In this document: positions 35,180 through 47,145 of the stretch, piece after piece
Position numbering within the stretch: the stretch's first letter is position 1
Layout: the number at the start of each line of letters is the position of its first letter
From: Panulirus ornatus
Lineage: Eukaryota > Arthropoda > Malacostraca > Decapoda > Palinuridae
NCBI RefSeq assembly: GCF_036320965.1
Contig: NC_092271.1
Location: 30,655,036-30,719,035 of the forward strand
Reading direction: 5' to 3'
DNA length: 64,000 nt
Notes under the pieces: generated by a model
Databases searched by the model: none
What the model saw: only the letters and a program-made list of their open reading frames with translations
What the model was told of the DNA's origin: nothing
Program-made: the position numbers and the translations under genes

Positions 35180-36185
35180 TGGAGAAAAACTGGAGGAAGT
35201 GAAGTGTTTTAGATATCTGGGGGTGGATTTGGCAGTGGATGGAACCACGGAAGCAGAAGTGAATCATAGGGTGGGGGAGGGGGGCGAAAATTCTGGGAGC
35301 CTTGAAGAATGTGTGGAAGTCGAGAACATTATCTCGGAAAGCAAAAATGGGTACATTTGAAGGAATAGTGGTTCCAACAATGTTATATGGTTGCGAGGTG
35401 TGGGCTATGGATAGAGTTGTGCGGAGGAGGGTGGATGTGCTGGAAATGAGATGTTTGAGGACAATATGTGGTGTGAGGTGGTTTGATTGAGTAAGTAACG
35501 TAAGGGTAAGAGAGATGTGTGGTAATAAAAAGAGTGTCGTTGAGAGAGCAGAAGAGGGTGTTTTGAAATGGTTTGGTCACATGGAGAGAATGAATGAGGA
35601 AAGATTGACCAAGAGGATATATGTGTCAGAGGTGGAGGGAATGAGGAGAAGTGAGAGACCAAATTGGAGGTGGAAAGATGGAGTGAAAAAGATTTTGAGT
35701 GATCGGAGCCTGAACATGCAGAAGGGTGAAAGGAGTGCAAGGAATAGAGTGAGTTGGAACGATGTGGTATACCAGGGTCGACGTGCTGTCAATGGATTGA
35801 ACCAGGGCATGTGAAGCGTCTGGGGTAAACCATGGAAAGTTCTGTGGGGCCTGGATGTGGAAAGGGAGCTGTGGTTTCGGTGCATTATTACATAATAGCT
35901 AGAGACTGAGTGTGAACGAATGGGGCCTTTGTTGTCTTCCTAGCAGTACCTCGTGCACATGTGTACATGTGTATATATGTATATGTCTGTGTGTGTATAT
36001 ATATATGTATACGTTGAGATGTATAGGTATGTATATTTGTGTATGTGGACATGTATGTATATACATGTGTATGTGGACATGTATGTATATACATGTGTAT
36101 GTCGGTGGGTTGGGCAATTCTTTCATCTGTTTCCTTGCGCTACCTCGCTAATGCGGGAGACAGCAACAAATCAAAATAAATAAAT
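35177..36185 (+). mobile_element. LINE-A, 5' truncated, long 3' UTR
   Basis: It starts at MNGEKLEEVKCFRYLG. The frame shifts at about 35280 where an extra G occurs, and a TGA replaces CGA at about 35488. The long 3' UTR has lost the internal hairpin (35945-35955). The tail ends AAATAAATAAATA. Confidence 0.88.
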
Positions 36186-36395
36186 AAATATATATAAATA
36201 AATATAGTATACATGCATATGTCTGTGTGTGTATATATATGTGTACATTGAGATGTATAGGTATGTATATTTGCGTGTGTGGACGTGTATGTATATACAT
36301 GTGTATGTGGGTGGGTTGGGCCATTCTTTCGTCTGTTTCCTTGCGCTACCTCGCTAACGTGGAAGAGATCAACAAAGCAAAATAAATAAAGAAAT
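36186..36395 (+). mobile_element. LINE-A 3' end fragment
   Basis: A second CA/TA region and terminal hairpin (CTACCTCGCTAACGTGGAAG, right arm mutated) with its own AAATAAATA tail directly follow the previous copy. Confidence 0.75.
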
Positions 36396-38950
36396 AAATA
36401 CCTGAGTAGGAGAAATGGTCAACGAGCATTATAAGATTACTTATCAATTGAAGGCAAATAAAAGAGAAACTTTTGGATGTTAATGTTATGAGAGGGGCAG
36501 CTGGAGGGATGTCTGATCACTAACTTGTGGGGGCAAGGGTGAAGATTTGTAGAGGTTTTCAAAAAAGAAGAGAAAATGTTGGGAAGACAGTGGTGAGAGT
36601 AAGTGAGCTTGGAAAGGACACTTGTGTCAGGAAGTACCAGGATAGATTGAGTGTAGAATGGCAAAAGGTGAGAGCAAATGACATGAGGGGAGTAGGTAAG
36701 GAGTGGGTTGCATTTAAGGATGCAGTGATGGAATGTTGAAAAGACACATGTGGCATGAGAAAGGTGACAGGTGGGCAAATTTGATAGGGTAGTGGGATGA
36801 AAAATTGAAGTTGGTAGTGAAAGAGAAAACAGAAGTATTTGGACAATATTTACAAGGAAGGAGTATAAATGACTAGATGTATAAAAGAAAGTGGTAGGAA
36901 GTCAAGAGGAAGGTGCAAGGGTTGAAAAAGAGGGCAAATGAGAGTTGGGGTGAGAGTATCATTAAACTTTACGAAGAATAAAAAGATATTCTGGAAGGAG
37001 GTAAATAACATGCTTAAGATGAGAACAAATGGGAACATCCAGGAAGGGGGCAAGGGTGGATGTGATAACAGGGAGTGATAAAAAGAGTATATTGAAGGTT
37101 AGATGAATGTGTCTAATGACAGAGTGACAGATGTAGGGTGTTTTGTCAGGGTGGTGTGCAAAGTGAGAGAGTCAGGGAGAATGTTTTGGTTAAGAGAGAA
37201 GAGGCAGTGAAAGCTTTGTGGAAGATGAAATCCGGCAAGGCGGCAGGTTTGGATGATAATGTAGTTGAACTTTTTAAGAAAGGGGGCGACTGTGTAGTAT
37301 GGGTATCCAATGAATGTATGGATCATGGTGAAGTGCCTAAGGATTGGCAGAATGCATGCATAGTGCCACTGTACAAAGGCAAAGGGGATAAAGGTGAGTG
37401 TTCAAATTACAGAGGCATAAATTTGTTGAGTATTCCTGGGAAATTGTATGGGAGGGTATTGACTGAGAGGGTGAAGGAATGTACAGAGCATCAGATTGGG
37501 GAAGAGCAGTGTGGTTGCAGAGTTGGTAGGGGATGAGTGGATCAGGTGTTTGCTTTGAAGAATGTGTGTGTGAGAAATAATTAGGAAAACAGATGGATTT
37601 GTATATATTTATGGATCTGGAGAAGGCATATGATAGGGTTGACAGAGATGTTTGTGGAAGGTCTTAAGAGGATATGGTGTGGGAGGTAAGCTGTTAAAAG
37701 CAATGAAAAGTTTTTACCAAGGATATAAGGCATGTGTACGAGTAGGAAGAGAGGAGTTATTGGTTCCCAGTGAAGGACAGTCTATGGCAGGGGTGTGTGA
37801 TGTCCCCATGGTTGTTTAATTTGTTTATGGATAGGGTGGTTAAGGAAATGAATGCAAGAGTTTTGGAGAGATGGGAGAATAATGCACTCTGTTGTGGATG
37901 AGAGGGCCTGGGAAGTGAGTTTGATGTTGTTCATCAATGATACAGCACTGGTGGCTTATTTGATTAAGAAATTGCAGAAATTGGTAACTGAGTTTGGAAA
38001 AGTGTGTGAAAGGAGAAAATTGAGAGCAAGTGTGAATATTAGGTTCAGTAGGGTTGAGGGACAAATTAACTGGGATGTAATTTTGAATGAAGAAAAATTG
38101 AAGGAAGAAATGTTTTAGACATCTGGGAGTGGACTTAGCTGTGAGAGGAACCATGGAAAAGGAAGTGAGGGGTCAAAGGTGTGTGGAAGGAGAGAATGTT
38201 ATCTCGGAAAGCACAAATGGGCATGTATGAAGGAATAGTAGTTCCAATAATATTATATGGGTGTGAGGCATGGGCTATAGAAAGGGTTGTACAGATGAAG
38301 ATGGATGTGTTGAAAATGAAATGTTTGAGGATAATTTGTGGTGTGAGGTGGTTTGATCAAGTAAGTAATGAGAGGGTGTTTGATCAAGTAAGTAATGAGA
38401 GGGTAAGACAGATGTGTGGAAATTAAAAAGTGGTTGAGAGAGCAGAAGAGGTTCTGTTGAAATGGTTTGGACATATGGAGAGAATGAGTGAAGAAAGGTT
38501 GACAAAGACGATATATGTGTCAGAGATGGAGGGAATAGGGAGAAGCAGGAGGCCAAATTGGAGGTGGAAGGATGGAGTGAAAAAGATTTTGAGCGATCGA
38601 GGCCTGAACATACAGGAGGGTGAGAGGCGTGCAAGAATTGAGTGAAGATAGTGAACTGGAATGATGTGGTATACTGGGGTCTACCATGGAAATGTCTGTG
38701 GGGCCTGGATGTGGATAGGAAGCTGTGGTTTCAGTGCATTACACATGACTGCTAGGGACTGAGTGTGAATGAATGTGACCTTTTTTGTCCATTTTCCTGG
38801 CTCTACCTTGCTGAAGCAGGAGGCAGCAATGTGGTTTCCTGTGGGGTGGGGTAGTGCCAGGAATGGATGAAGGCAAGCAAGTATGAATATGTAGATGTGT
38901 ATATATGCATATGTCTGTGTATGTGTATGTATTTATGTGTATGTTGATAA
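36396..38950 (+). mobile_element. LINE-A, long older copy with variant-B 3' UTR
   Basis: It begins at the end of the endonuclease (LLDVNVM, GGMSDH), followed by the linker, then GKAAGLDDNVVE, YKGKGDKGECSNYRGINLLS, a broken KAYDRVDR, LLF..DTALVAY and the C-terminal region. A 24-bp tandem repeat (FDQVSNERV twice) is at 38357-38404. The variant-B 3' UTR ends with the hairpin variant CTTGCTGAAGCAGG. Many stops are present. Confidence 0.85.
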
Positions 38951-39600
38951 ATGGATAATGACTTACAAAGGAAAACAATCAATGAAAAGCATGCATGTGT
39001 TCAGAGAGATGAGATCATGCAAAACAAATCTTATAGCCTTCTGTGACAGAGTAAGCAAAAAAAATAATTATTGATGCTGAATTTTCAAAACCTTTAGAGA
39101 AAGGCCCTTAAAGGATCAAATATAATCTGGGCAGAGGAAAAAGTCAACATGTTAGGGTGTCTTTTCTAACTGAAGTAGAGTAATCAGTGGTATACCAAGG
39201 GGTATGATCTTGAGACCATTGTTCTTCATGATCTATGTAAATGACTTCTCAGATGTTTAGATACAGGAAATATGTCAGTACAAGAAATCCTTTAGCATAT
39301 ATACTCAAGGATAATTACAGGAAAAGTAGAGGAAGGGCATATAAAGTCAAGAATAATTTACTTGAAACAATAAAAGATAGAAACAGAACACATCTTTACA
39401 TAACAATGTTGGCTTGAAAACTGCATCCTGAACTAGAAATCTCAGTGGGATGCAGGATGAATGTGAGTAAAGGGGAGGAAGAAAGAACTATCACATGATC
39501 CTTTTCCTTCCAGATACTACCACACCTTTAATATCATGAATGTATTTTCAACTTTTTGTTTTTATTGGCAAACAATATGGTGGTGAACAAGCTGGTAATT
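38951..39600 (+). mobile_element. Decayed CR1/jockey-type LINE RT fragment plus spacer
   Basis: At 39187-39262 the plus strand gives SGIPRGMILRPLFFMIYV followed by NDFSDV in the same frame. It is a degraded GVPQGSVLGPLLF.IYVNDL motif of CR1/jockey-type elements. The flanks are too decayed to read. Confidence 0.5.
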
Positions 39601-39609
39601 ATGCTCTAT

Positions 39610-39930
39610 TAAACATTATTCAACAAGAAATGTGTAGAGACCAGATTTTTCTACCTTGGAAGAGGAAGTTTTTGAGAAAACAAAGAAAGTGTATGCAGCC
39701 TTAATGCAATTAAAAAGGACACATGACATATTAGATAAGAAAACTTTCTGGGAACTTCTGACAATATGGCATTCAAGGAAAAATTCAAGAATGCTAAAAG
39801 CCTTTATAATTTGAGTAATGTATGCTTGAGTAAGCAGTGGTATGAGTGAAAGGTTTGTAAGAAACTTGAGAACACATTAAGGCTGTATAAGGTCAACATG
39901 GTTATGAAATTAGCTAAAGTAACTTCAATA
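39610..39930 (+). mobile_element. Decayed RTE-like RT fragment
   Basis: The reading KTFWELL.., SRMLKAFI.., SSGMSERFVRN follows the pattern of the region after KAYDRVDR in RTE elements. It is too diverged to assign to LINE-A or LINE-B. Confidence 0.4.
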
Positions 39931-40113
39931 TTTCTTCAGCTTTTTCATGGTGGTATAAAGAACTTAGCAAATATTTTAATAATTCAATTCAAACTCGTCT
40001 ATTTATTATCATAAATTACTTTTAAATATAGCAAACAAACCTTAGCTGTAGGAGAGGCTTTGGGTAGCCTTGTTGTAAACTAGTGCATAAATTTTCTTTT
40101 TCCCTACTCATAC

Positions 40114-40292
40114 CTTTTTGCAGTGGAATTCTGTAGCCTTTTGGGTCCCTTAAAGCTATGTGGAGTGACAGGAGTGCTTATATTAAAAGGGGAATACAGT
40201 CTACCAGGGGTTCGTCGAGAAGTATGCCTGGTAGTGGGCACTGGAGTTTCACCATCTAATTTGTATCGTCGACGAGTTGAGTTTCGGAACAT
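40114..40292 (-). CDS. Exon 3 of predicted host gene (residues 201-260), proline-directed phosphosite cluster
   Basis: The exon is bounded by acceptor TTTTATCAG|ATG and donor AAAAG|GTATGAG. It enters in phase 0, as required by exon 2, and leaves two bases of an arginine codon. It encodes a basic run (RNSTRRRYKL) followed by closely spaced ETP, RRTPGR, YSP, STP and VTP motifs. TPGR fits the CDK consensus. The segment RLYSPFNISTP recalls SPF-type motifs in mitotic regulators. It is surrounded by intron sequence with decayed LINE fragments on both sides. Confidence 0.6.
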
Positions 40293-40559
40293 CTGATAAA
40301 ATTTTTTTAAATAATAACATATGACTTGTCTAAATGGTTGCTTATGCATTAGATATAAGTTAACAAAAAGAAATACAAGAGAAATTCAGAGACTTACATT
40401 TCATCACTTTACTAGCATGCATTTATTCTTTGAAAAAATCAATCTGCCTCTCTATTATAATCATCTGTGACTTTATTTCCTTTCAGTGATGGTGAGTCAA
40501 GTGCATATATCTTCATGGTTCATTCCTTCACATTCTTAACCTTGCACTTCATTATCATA

Positions 40560-41290
40560 TAATCATGTCCAGCTGAGCTGTTAAGAGATATGCTTTATTC
40601 AAGCACTGACATTCATGCAAAAAAATATCTCCACTGCACATCATTACAAACCATCCATCCCTACCCACAAACAAGAAAATCACCCAAGAATTACACTTCA
40701 ATAACTAGTATAACCAAATTACCCCCTCCACTAACAAATATTAATATAACCAAACACATTCATACACACATCACCTGCCAGCACTTAACTGTTACCCATC
40801 TACTACCAACACATCCCCTTCCAATATAAATCCTAGTGAATTTAACCTACTTACTAAAACACATATCAAGCTATCCTCTGTCTAACATTACAAGCATTCA
40901 ATATACAAGAGACCCTACTCATGACTATCTACATATGCAATCATCATCCAACATGAAAAAAGAGATTACAATGGAGTTTCCCAAGGAGCAGTCTTTCTCA
41001 AACCCTCATCAGTCTCTTCAAGCATGACATCCCATTCCCTCCTACAGACCACAGTATGAAAGTCCTCTCATATAAGGATGACCTTACAATCACTTAACAG
41101 CCCTCTAACACCACAGACACAACAACAAACTTGTAATGCTACATTACACAATTAAAAACTGACTCTACCAAAACAGAATGTCTGCATCTCTAGAAATGTC
41201 TTCAGCCAATCTTTTAACACCATGAGGACAAGAATTCAACTGTCACCCTCCCATCACCTTGAATGACTAAGAAGGTGGGGTAAAAGAAAA
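40560..41290 (+). mobile_element. Jockey-like LINE RT fragment, third lineage
   Basis: At 40970-41090 the plus strand reads GVSQGAVF, then SLFKHDIPFPPTDHSMKV in the second frame, then LSYKDDLTIT. This corresponds to GVPQGAVLSPTLFN and the SYADD catalytic box, with Ala changed to Lys. The following NRMSASL region fits the thumb. Frameshifts separate the pieces. Confidence 0.6.
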
Positions 41291-41817
41291 AAATCTTATT
41301 TTCAAAATGCCTGGGTGTTGGAAGGATGCTTATTAGGGAAAATAATAATGTGCTGAACATCAAAAATACTCAAATATTATCTTGCACATAAATATGAGCT
41401 TTCAGTTAAACTTCAGAGGAAATAAGGCCATGAAGGGTGTATATCAATAAAATAATGATGATGTGAAGAAAATTTCACCTAAAGGTTAATATCTTTTTTG
41501 GCTATAAAATATTTCTAATATTTTCTAAAAATTGCATAAAATCAAAAATTTTCAATTTCAAAAAATTATATATTGAAGAATACCTATAAAGTTCCTTATT
41601 TGACAGATCAACAGGTTTTATAAAATATTTTGACGATCTGTGACTGTAATCACCACTAAAATAAACTGCTCCTACACATGTTTGAAGAGGCATGAACCTG
41701 TCAGTGGAAGAGTGCATTTTAAAGATGTCAGTTTCTGCAGGTCAATCCCTGTGTTCCCATGTGCTGTGGTTACTATCTCTTTCTTCATTTCATTGAGACA
41801 AGCATATTTCAAAGCTG
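41291..41817. other. Low-copy sequence within host intron 2
   Basis: Short open stretches on the minus strand (41560-41815) resemble coding sequence, but no splice set fits the phases of exons 2 and 3. One apparent acceptor lies at the edge of a LINE-A copy. No function is assigned. Confidence 0.5.
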
Positions 41818-42620
41818 TGGGAATAAGTAATAGAGTGTAAGGAAGTAAACTCTAGATTGATTTGGATAAAACTGAACTGGATGGCATGAGATGGGTGATT
41901 ACAGTACTTGTGCACCTGGCCATGAGAAGAAAAATCATCAGGCAAGTGTTTTGGGAACAGCCGAGTGACTGCATCAATAGTTGTGGTGCATGAGACCAGG
42001 TGACTGGTGACTTAAATACGAAAATAAGCAATGTGGCAGCTGAGTGTATAATTGGTTCACATGGGAAATTCAGTGCTATGAATGAAAACAGTGAAGAGGT
42101 TGTGGAGATATATACCGAAAAAAGACTGGCGACTGGGAATACCTGGTTTAAAAAGAGATATACACAAGTATATGTAAGTAGGTAGGAGGGATGGTCAATG
42201 GGCATTATCATATTACGTATTAATTGAAAAAGAGAGTTTTGTAAAAGAGAGTTTTGGATGTAAACGTGTTGAGAGGGGCTGCTGGTGGGATGTCTGAACA
42301 CAATCTTGTCGAGGCGAGGGTGAAGATTTGCAGGGGTTTTCGAAAAAGAGGAGACTGTCGGGAGAAAAGAGAACGGTGTGAGTGAGTGAGCTTGGAAAGG
42401 GAACTTTTGTGAAAAAATACCAGGTGAGACTGAGTGTAGAATAGCAAAAGGTGAGAGCAAATCAAGTGTGGGAAGTGGGTCAGGAATGAGAGGTATTCAG
42501 GGAAGAAATGATGACATGCAAGAGATGCATGTGGCATACAAAAGGCGATTGGGGGGCAGATTACAAAGGGTAGAGAATGGTGGGATGAAGAAGTAAAGTT
42601 TTTAGTGAAAAAGAATAGAT
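41818..42620 (+). mobile_element. LINE-A endonuclease region, older copy
   Basis: It starts in the NSRLIW-like segment, then APGHEKK-like, TGDLNTKISNVA (the GDLN box), NTWFKKRYT and GGMSEHNLVEARVK, then the linker. The frame is broken. The 3' part is replaced by A/G-rich sequence at 42615-42665. Confidence 0.75.
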
Positions 42621-42669
42621 GAATAGTGAAATAGTGAAAATAGTGAAAATGAATAGTGAAAAAGAATGG

Positions 42670-42880
42670 ATGACAGCAGAAAGTATGAATATTTACATTT
42701 GTATATATGTATATGTCTGTGCATGTATTTGTATGTATATGTGCGTGTGTGGGTATTTATGTACATACATGTGTATGTGGGTGTGTTTGGGCCATTCTTT
42801 CGTATGTTTCATTGCACTACCTCATTAACACGGGAGACGGCGATTAAGTATAACAAATATCAAAATAAATTAATAAATAT
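42670..42880 (+). mobile_element. LINE-A 3' end fragment
   Basis: The CA/TA region, terminal hairpin (CTACCTCATTAACACGGGAG) and AAATAAATTAATAAATA tail are joined to the next copy. Confidence 0.7.
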
Positions 42881-42881
42881 T

Positions 42882-43366
42882 GGGGCCTGAACATGCAGGA
42901 GGGGGAAAGGCGTGCAAGGAATAGAGTGAATTGGAATGATGTGGTATACTGGGGTCGACGTGCTGTCAGTGGATTGAACCAGGGCATGTGAGGCGACGGG
43001 TAAACCATGAAACATTTTGTGGGGCCTGGATGTGGAAAGGGAGCTGTGGTTTCGGTGCATTATACATGACAGCTAGAGAGTGAGTGTGAACGAATGTGCA
43101 ATTTGTTGTCTTTTCCTAGCGCTACCTCGCGCACATGCGGAGGAGGGGGTCGTTATTTCATGTGTGGCAGGGTGGCGATGGGAATGAATAAAGGCAGACA
43201 GTATGAATTATGTACATGTGTATATATGTATATGTCTGTGTGTGGACGTGTATGTATATACATGTGTATGTGGGTGGGTTGGGCCATTCTTTCGTCTGTT
43301 TCCTTGCGCTACCTCGCTAACGCGGGAGACAGTGACAAAGCAAAATAAATAAAATAAATACATAAA
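42882..43366 (+). mobile_element. LINE-A coding end and complete long 3' UTR
   Basis: The sequence runs from RGLNMQEG through both hairpins of the long 3' UTR: internal at about 43120-43145, terminal at about 43308-43335. It ends with an AAATAAATA tail. Confidence 0.85.
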
Positions 43367-43375
43367 TAATATATA

Positions 43376-43610
43376 TATATTTCTTTTCTTTCATACTATT
43401 CGCCATTTCACGCATTAGCAAGGTCGCGTTAAGAACAGAGGACTGGGCCTTCGAGGGAATATCCTCACCTGGCCCCCTTCTCTGTTCCTTCTTTTGGAAA
43501 AAAAAAAAAAAAAATGAGAGGGGAGGATTTCCAGCCCCCCGCTCCCTTCCCTTTTAGTCACCTTCTACGACACGCAGGGAATACGTGGGAAGTCTTCTTT
43601 CTCCCCTATC

Positions 43611-43613
<3 letters not shown>
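43376..43613 (-). mobile_element. SINE-A, near full length
   Basis: The antisense tail and hairpin carry two mutations (GCAAGGTCGCG). The head ends CCCCTATCCCC at the next (TA)n. Confidence 0.85.
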
Positions 43614-43686
<73 letters not shown>

Positions 43687-43692
43687 TTTTTT
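43614..43692. repeat. (TA)n tract and T run
   Basis: About 68 bp of TA repeat is followed by the antisense tail of the next LINE-A. Confidence 0.95.
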
Positions 43693-45727
43693 TTTATTAT
43701 ACTTTGTCGGTCTCCCGCGTTTGCGAGGTAGCGCAAGGAAACAGACGAAAGAAATGGCCCAACCCCCCCCATACACATGTATATACATACGTCCACACAC
43801 GCAAATATACATACCTACACAGCTTTCCATGGTTTACCCCAGACGCTTCACATGCCTTGATTCAATCCACTGACAGCACGTCAACCCCGGTATACCACAT
43901 CGCTCCAATTCACTCTATTCCTTGCCCTCCTTTCACCCTCCTGCATGTTCAGGCCCCGATCACACAAAATCTTTTTCACTCCATCTTTCCACCTCCAATT
44001 TGGTGTCCCACTTCTCCTCGTTCCCTCCACCTCCGACACATATATCCTCTTGGTCAATCTTTCCTCACTCATTCTCTCCATGTGCCCAAACCATTTCAAA
44101 ACACCCTCTTCTGCTCTCTCAACCACGCTCTTTTTATTTCCACACATTTCTCTTACCCTTACGTTACTTACTCGATCAAACCACCTCACACCACACATTG
44201 CCCTCAAACATCTCATTTCCAGCACATCCATCCTCCTGCGCACAACTCTATCCATAGCCCACGCCTCGCAACCATACAACATTGTTGGAACCACTATTCC
44301 TTCAAACATACCCATTTTTGCTTTCCGAGATAATGTTCTCGACTTCCACACATTCTTCAAGGCTCCCAGGATTTTCGCCCCCTCCCCCACCCTATGATCC
44401 ACTTCCGCTTCCATGGTTCCATCCGCTGCCAGATCCACTCCCAGATATCTAAAACACTTTACTTCCAACCAGTTTTGCTCCATTCAAACTTACCTCCCAA
44501 TTGACTTGACTCTCAACCCTACTGTACCTAATAACCTTGCTCTTATTCACATTTACTCTTAACTTTCTTCTTTCACACACTTTACCAAACTCAGTCACCA
44601 GCTTCTGCAGTTTCTCACATGAATCTGCCACCAGCGCTGTATCATCAGTGAACAACAACTGACTCACTTCCCAAGCTCTCTCATCCCCAACAGACTTCAT
44701 ATTTGCCCCTCTTTCCAAAACTCTTGCATTCACCTCCCTAACAACCCCATCCATAAACAAATTAAACAACCATGGAGACATCACACACCCCTGCCGCAAA
44801 CCTACATGAGTCATACATACATTAAATAACCTTACCAACCAGTCAATAATACAGTCACCCCCTTTTTTAATAAATTCCACTGCAATACCATCCAAACCTG
44901 CTGCCTTGCCGGCTTTCATCTTCCGCAAAGCTTTTACTACCTCTTCTCTGTTTACCAAATCATTTTCCCTAACCCTCTCACTTTGCACACTACCTCGACC
45001 AAAACACCCTATATCTGCCACTCTATCATCAAACACATTCAACAAACCTTCAAAATACTCACTCCATCTCTTTCTCACATCACCACTACTTGTTATCACC
45101 TCCCCATTTGCGCCCTTCACTGAAGTTCCCATTTGCTCCCTTGTCTTACGCACTTTATTTACCTCCTTCCAGAACATCTTTTTATTTTCCCTAAAATTTA
45201 ATGATACTCTCTCACCCCAACTCTCATTTGCCCTCTTTTTCACCTCTTGCACCTTTCTCTTGACCTCCTGTCTCTTTCTTTTATACATCTCCCACTCAAT
45301 TGCATTTTTTCCCTGCAAAAATCGTCCAAATGCCTCTCTTCTCTTTCACTAATAATCTTACTTCATCCCACCACTCACTACCCTTTCTAATCAACCCACC
45401 TCCCACTCTTCTCATGCCACAAGCATCTTTTGCACAATCCATCACTGATTCCCTAAATACATCCCATTCCTCCCCCACTCCCCTTACTTCCATTGTTCTC
45501 ACCTTTTTCCATCCTGTACTCAGTCTCTCCTGGTACTTCCTCACAAAAGTCTCCTTCCCAAGCTCACTTACTCTCACCACCCTCTTCACCCCAACATTCA
45601 CTCTTCTTTTCTGAAAACCCATACAAATCTTCACCTTAGTCTCCACAAGATAATGATCAGACATCCCTCCAGTTGCACCTCTCAGCATATTAACATCCAA
45701 AAGTCTCTCTTTCACGCGCCTGTCAAT
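43693..45727 (-). mobile_element. LINE-A, short-UTR copy with internal RT deletion
   Basis: It carries short 3' UTR, C-terminal region, LLFTDDTALVA and GLRQGCVMSPW. At 44806 it is joined directly to FNVCMTH, deleting the segment with YRGISLLS and KAYDRV. The join is in frame (44449-45318). Upstream it extends through GLDGIAVEF and the linker to DRRVKERLLDVNMLRG of the endonuclease. It ends at (TA)n. Confidence 0.88.
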
Positions 45728-45996
45728 ATACATATATATATATATATATATATTTTCTTTCTTTCATACTATTCGCCATTTCCCACATTAGCGAGGTAGC
45801 GTTAAGAACAGAGGACTGGGCCTTTGAGGGAATATCCTCATCTGGCCCCCTTCTCTGTTCCTTCTTTGAGAAAAACAAAAAAAAAAAAAAAAACAAGAGG
45901 GGAGGATTTCCAGCCCCCCGCTCCCTTCCCTTTTAGTCGCCTTCTACAACACGCAGGGAATACGTGGGAAGTATTCTTTCTCCCCTATCCCCAGGG

Positions 45997-45998
<2 letters not shown>
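45728..45998 (-). mobile_element. SINE-A flanked by (TA)n
   Basis: TA to about 45753, then antisense tail, hairpin (CATTAGCGAGGTAGCG), body and head (CCCCAGGGATAA). Confidence 0.88.

Positions 45999-46051
<53 letters not shown>
45999..46051. repeat. (TA)n tract
   Basis: About 53 bp of TA repeat separates a SINE-A head from the LINE-A 5' UTR. Confidence 0.95.
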
Positions 46052-46053
<2 letters not shown>

Positions 46054-46138
46054 CCCTCCGCTCCTTGTATTTTAACTTTCTAAAAGGGGAAACAGAAGGT
46101 GTCACGCAGGGAGTGTTCATCCTCCTTGAAGGCTCAGA

Positions 46139-46537
46139 TTGGGGTGTCTAAATGTGTGTGGATGTAACCAAGATGAGAAAAAAGGAGAGATAGTTAGTAT
46201 GTTTGAGGAAAGGAACCTGGATGTTTTGGCTCTGAGTGAAACGAAGCTCAAGGGTAAAGGGGAAGAGTGGTTTGGGAATGTCTTGGGAGAAAAGTCAGGG
46301 GTTAGCGAGAGGACAAGAGCAAGGGAAGGAGTAGCACTACTCCTGAAACAGGAGTGGTGGGAGTATGTAATAAAGTGTAAGAAAGTAAACTCTAGATTGA
46401 TATGGGTAAAACTGAAAGTTGATGGAGAGAGATGGATGATTATTGGTGCATATGCACCTGGGCATGAGAAGAAAGATCATGAGAGGCAAGTGTTTTGGGA
46501 GCAGCTGAGTGAGTGTGTTAGTAGTTTTGATGCATGA
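46139..46537 (+). CDS. LINE-A APE endonuclease, N-terminal part (132 codons, broken)
   Basis: The frame starts MGCLNVCGCNQ and carries the N-terminal Asn box, LALSETKLKGKG with the catalytic Glu, and GAYAPG. These are AP-endonuclease-like motifs that nick target DNA for priming. It ends at a TGA in the SSFDA segment. The GDLNAK box follows after the stop at about 46556. A frameshift before 46615 leads to the next frame. This copy therefore encodes no functional protein. Confidence 0.8.
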   Translation: MGCLNVCGCNQDEKKGEIVSMFEERNLDVLALSETKLKGKGEEWFGNVLGEKSGVSERTRAREGVALLLKQEWWEYVIKCKKVNSRLIWVKLKVDGERWMIIGAYAPGHEKKDHERQVFWEQLSECVSSFDA

Positions 46538-46614
46538 GACCAGGTTATAGTGATGGGTGATTTGAATGCAAAGGTGAGTAATGTGGCAGTTGAGGGAATA
46601 ATTGGTGTACATGG

Positions 46615-47145
46615 GTGTTCAGTGTTGTAAATGGAAATGGTGAAGAGCTTGTAGATTTATGTGCTGAAAAAGGACTGGTAATTGGGAATACCTGGTTTAA
46701 AAAGAGAGATATACATAAGTATACATATGTGAGTACGAGAGATGGCCAGAGAGCGTTATTGGATTATGTGTTAATTGATAGACGAGCAAAAGAGAGACTT
46801 TTGGATGTTAATGTGCTGAGAGGTGCAACTGGAGGGATGTCTGATCATTATCTTGTGGAGGCTAAGGTGAAGATTTGTAGAGGTTTTCAGAAAAGAGGAG
46901 AGAATGTTAGGGTGAAGAGAGTGGTGAGAGTAAGTGAGCTTGGAAAGGAGACTTGTGTGAGGAAGTACCAGGAGAGACTGAGTACAGAATGGAAAAAGGT
47001 GAGAAGTAAGGAGGTAAGGGGAGTGGGGGAGGAATGGGATGTATTTAGGGAAGCAGTGATGGCTTGCACAAAAGATGCTTGTGGCATGAGAAGCATGGGA
47101 GTGGGCAGATTAGAAAGGGTAGCGAGTGGTGGGATGAAGAAGTAA
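46615..47145 (+). CDS. LINE-A endonuclease C-terminal part and linker (176 codons)
   Basis: It contains NTWFKKRDI, LLDYVLIDRR and GGMSDHYLVEAK. SDH is the last catalytic box of APE endonucleases. A basic linker leading to the RT follows. The frame ends after a shift near GVGRLERV. Continuation into RT is in other frames at 47064-47372 and 47333-47707. Confidence 0.8.
   Translation: MFSVVNGNGEELVDLCAEKGLVIGNTWFKKRDIHKYTYVSTRDGQRALLDYVLIDRRAKERLLDVNVLRGATGGMSDHYLVEAKVKICRGFQKRGENVRVKRVVRVSELGKETCVRKYQERLSTEWKKVRSKEVRGVGEEWDVFREAVMACTKDACGMRSMGVGRLERVASGGMKK

Noticed and set aside
36000..36120. CA/TA-rich dyad stretches such as GTATATACATGTGTATGTGG resembling a satellite or CRISPR-like array
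   Set aside because: They are the low-complexity part of the LINE-A 3' UTR and recur with every copy; there are no spacers between regular repeats.
40590..40829. A 79-codon Thr/Pro/His-rich plus frame as a host gene
   Set aside because: It lies directly upstream of a recognisable jockey-like RT motif in the same strand and is probably part of that decayed element.
41560..41817. Coding-like minus-strand stretches with an apparent splice acceptor CTTATTCCCACAG
   Set aside because: The acceptor lies in LINE-A sequence at its boundary, the two readable segments are in different frames, and neither fits the phase between host exons 2 and 3.
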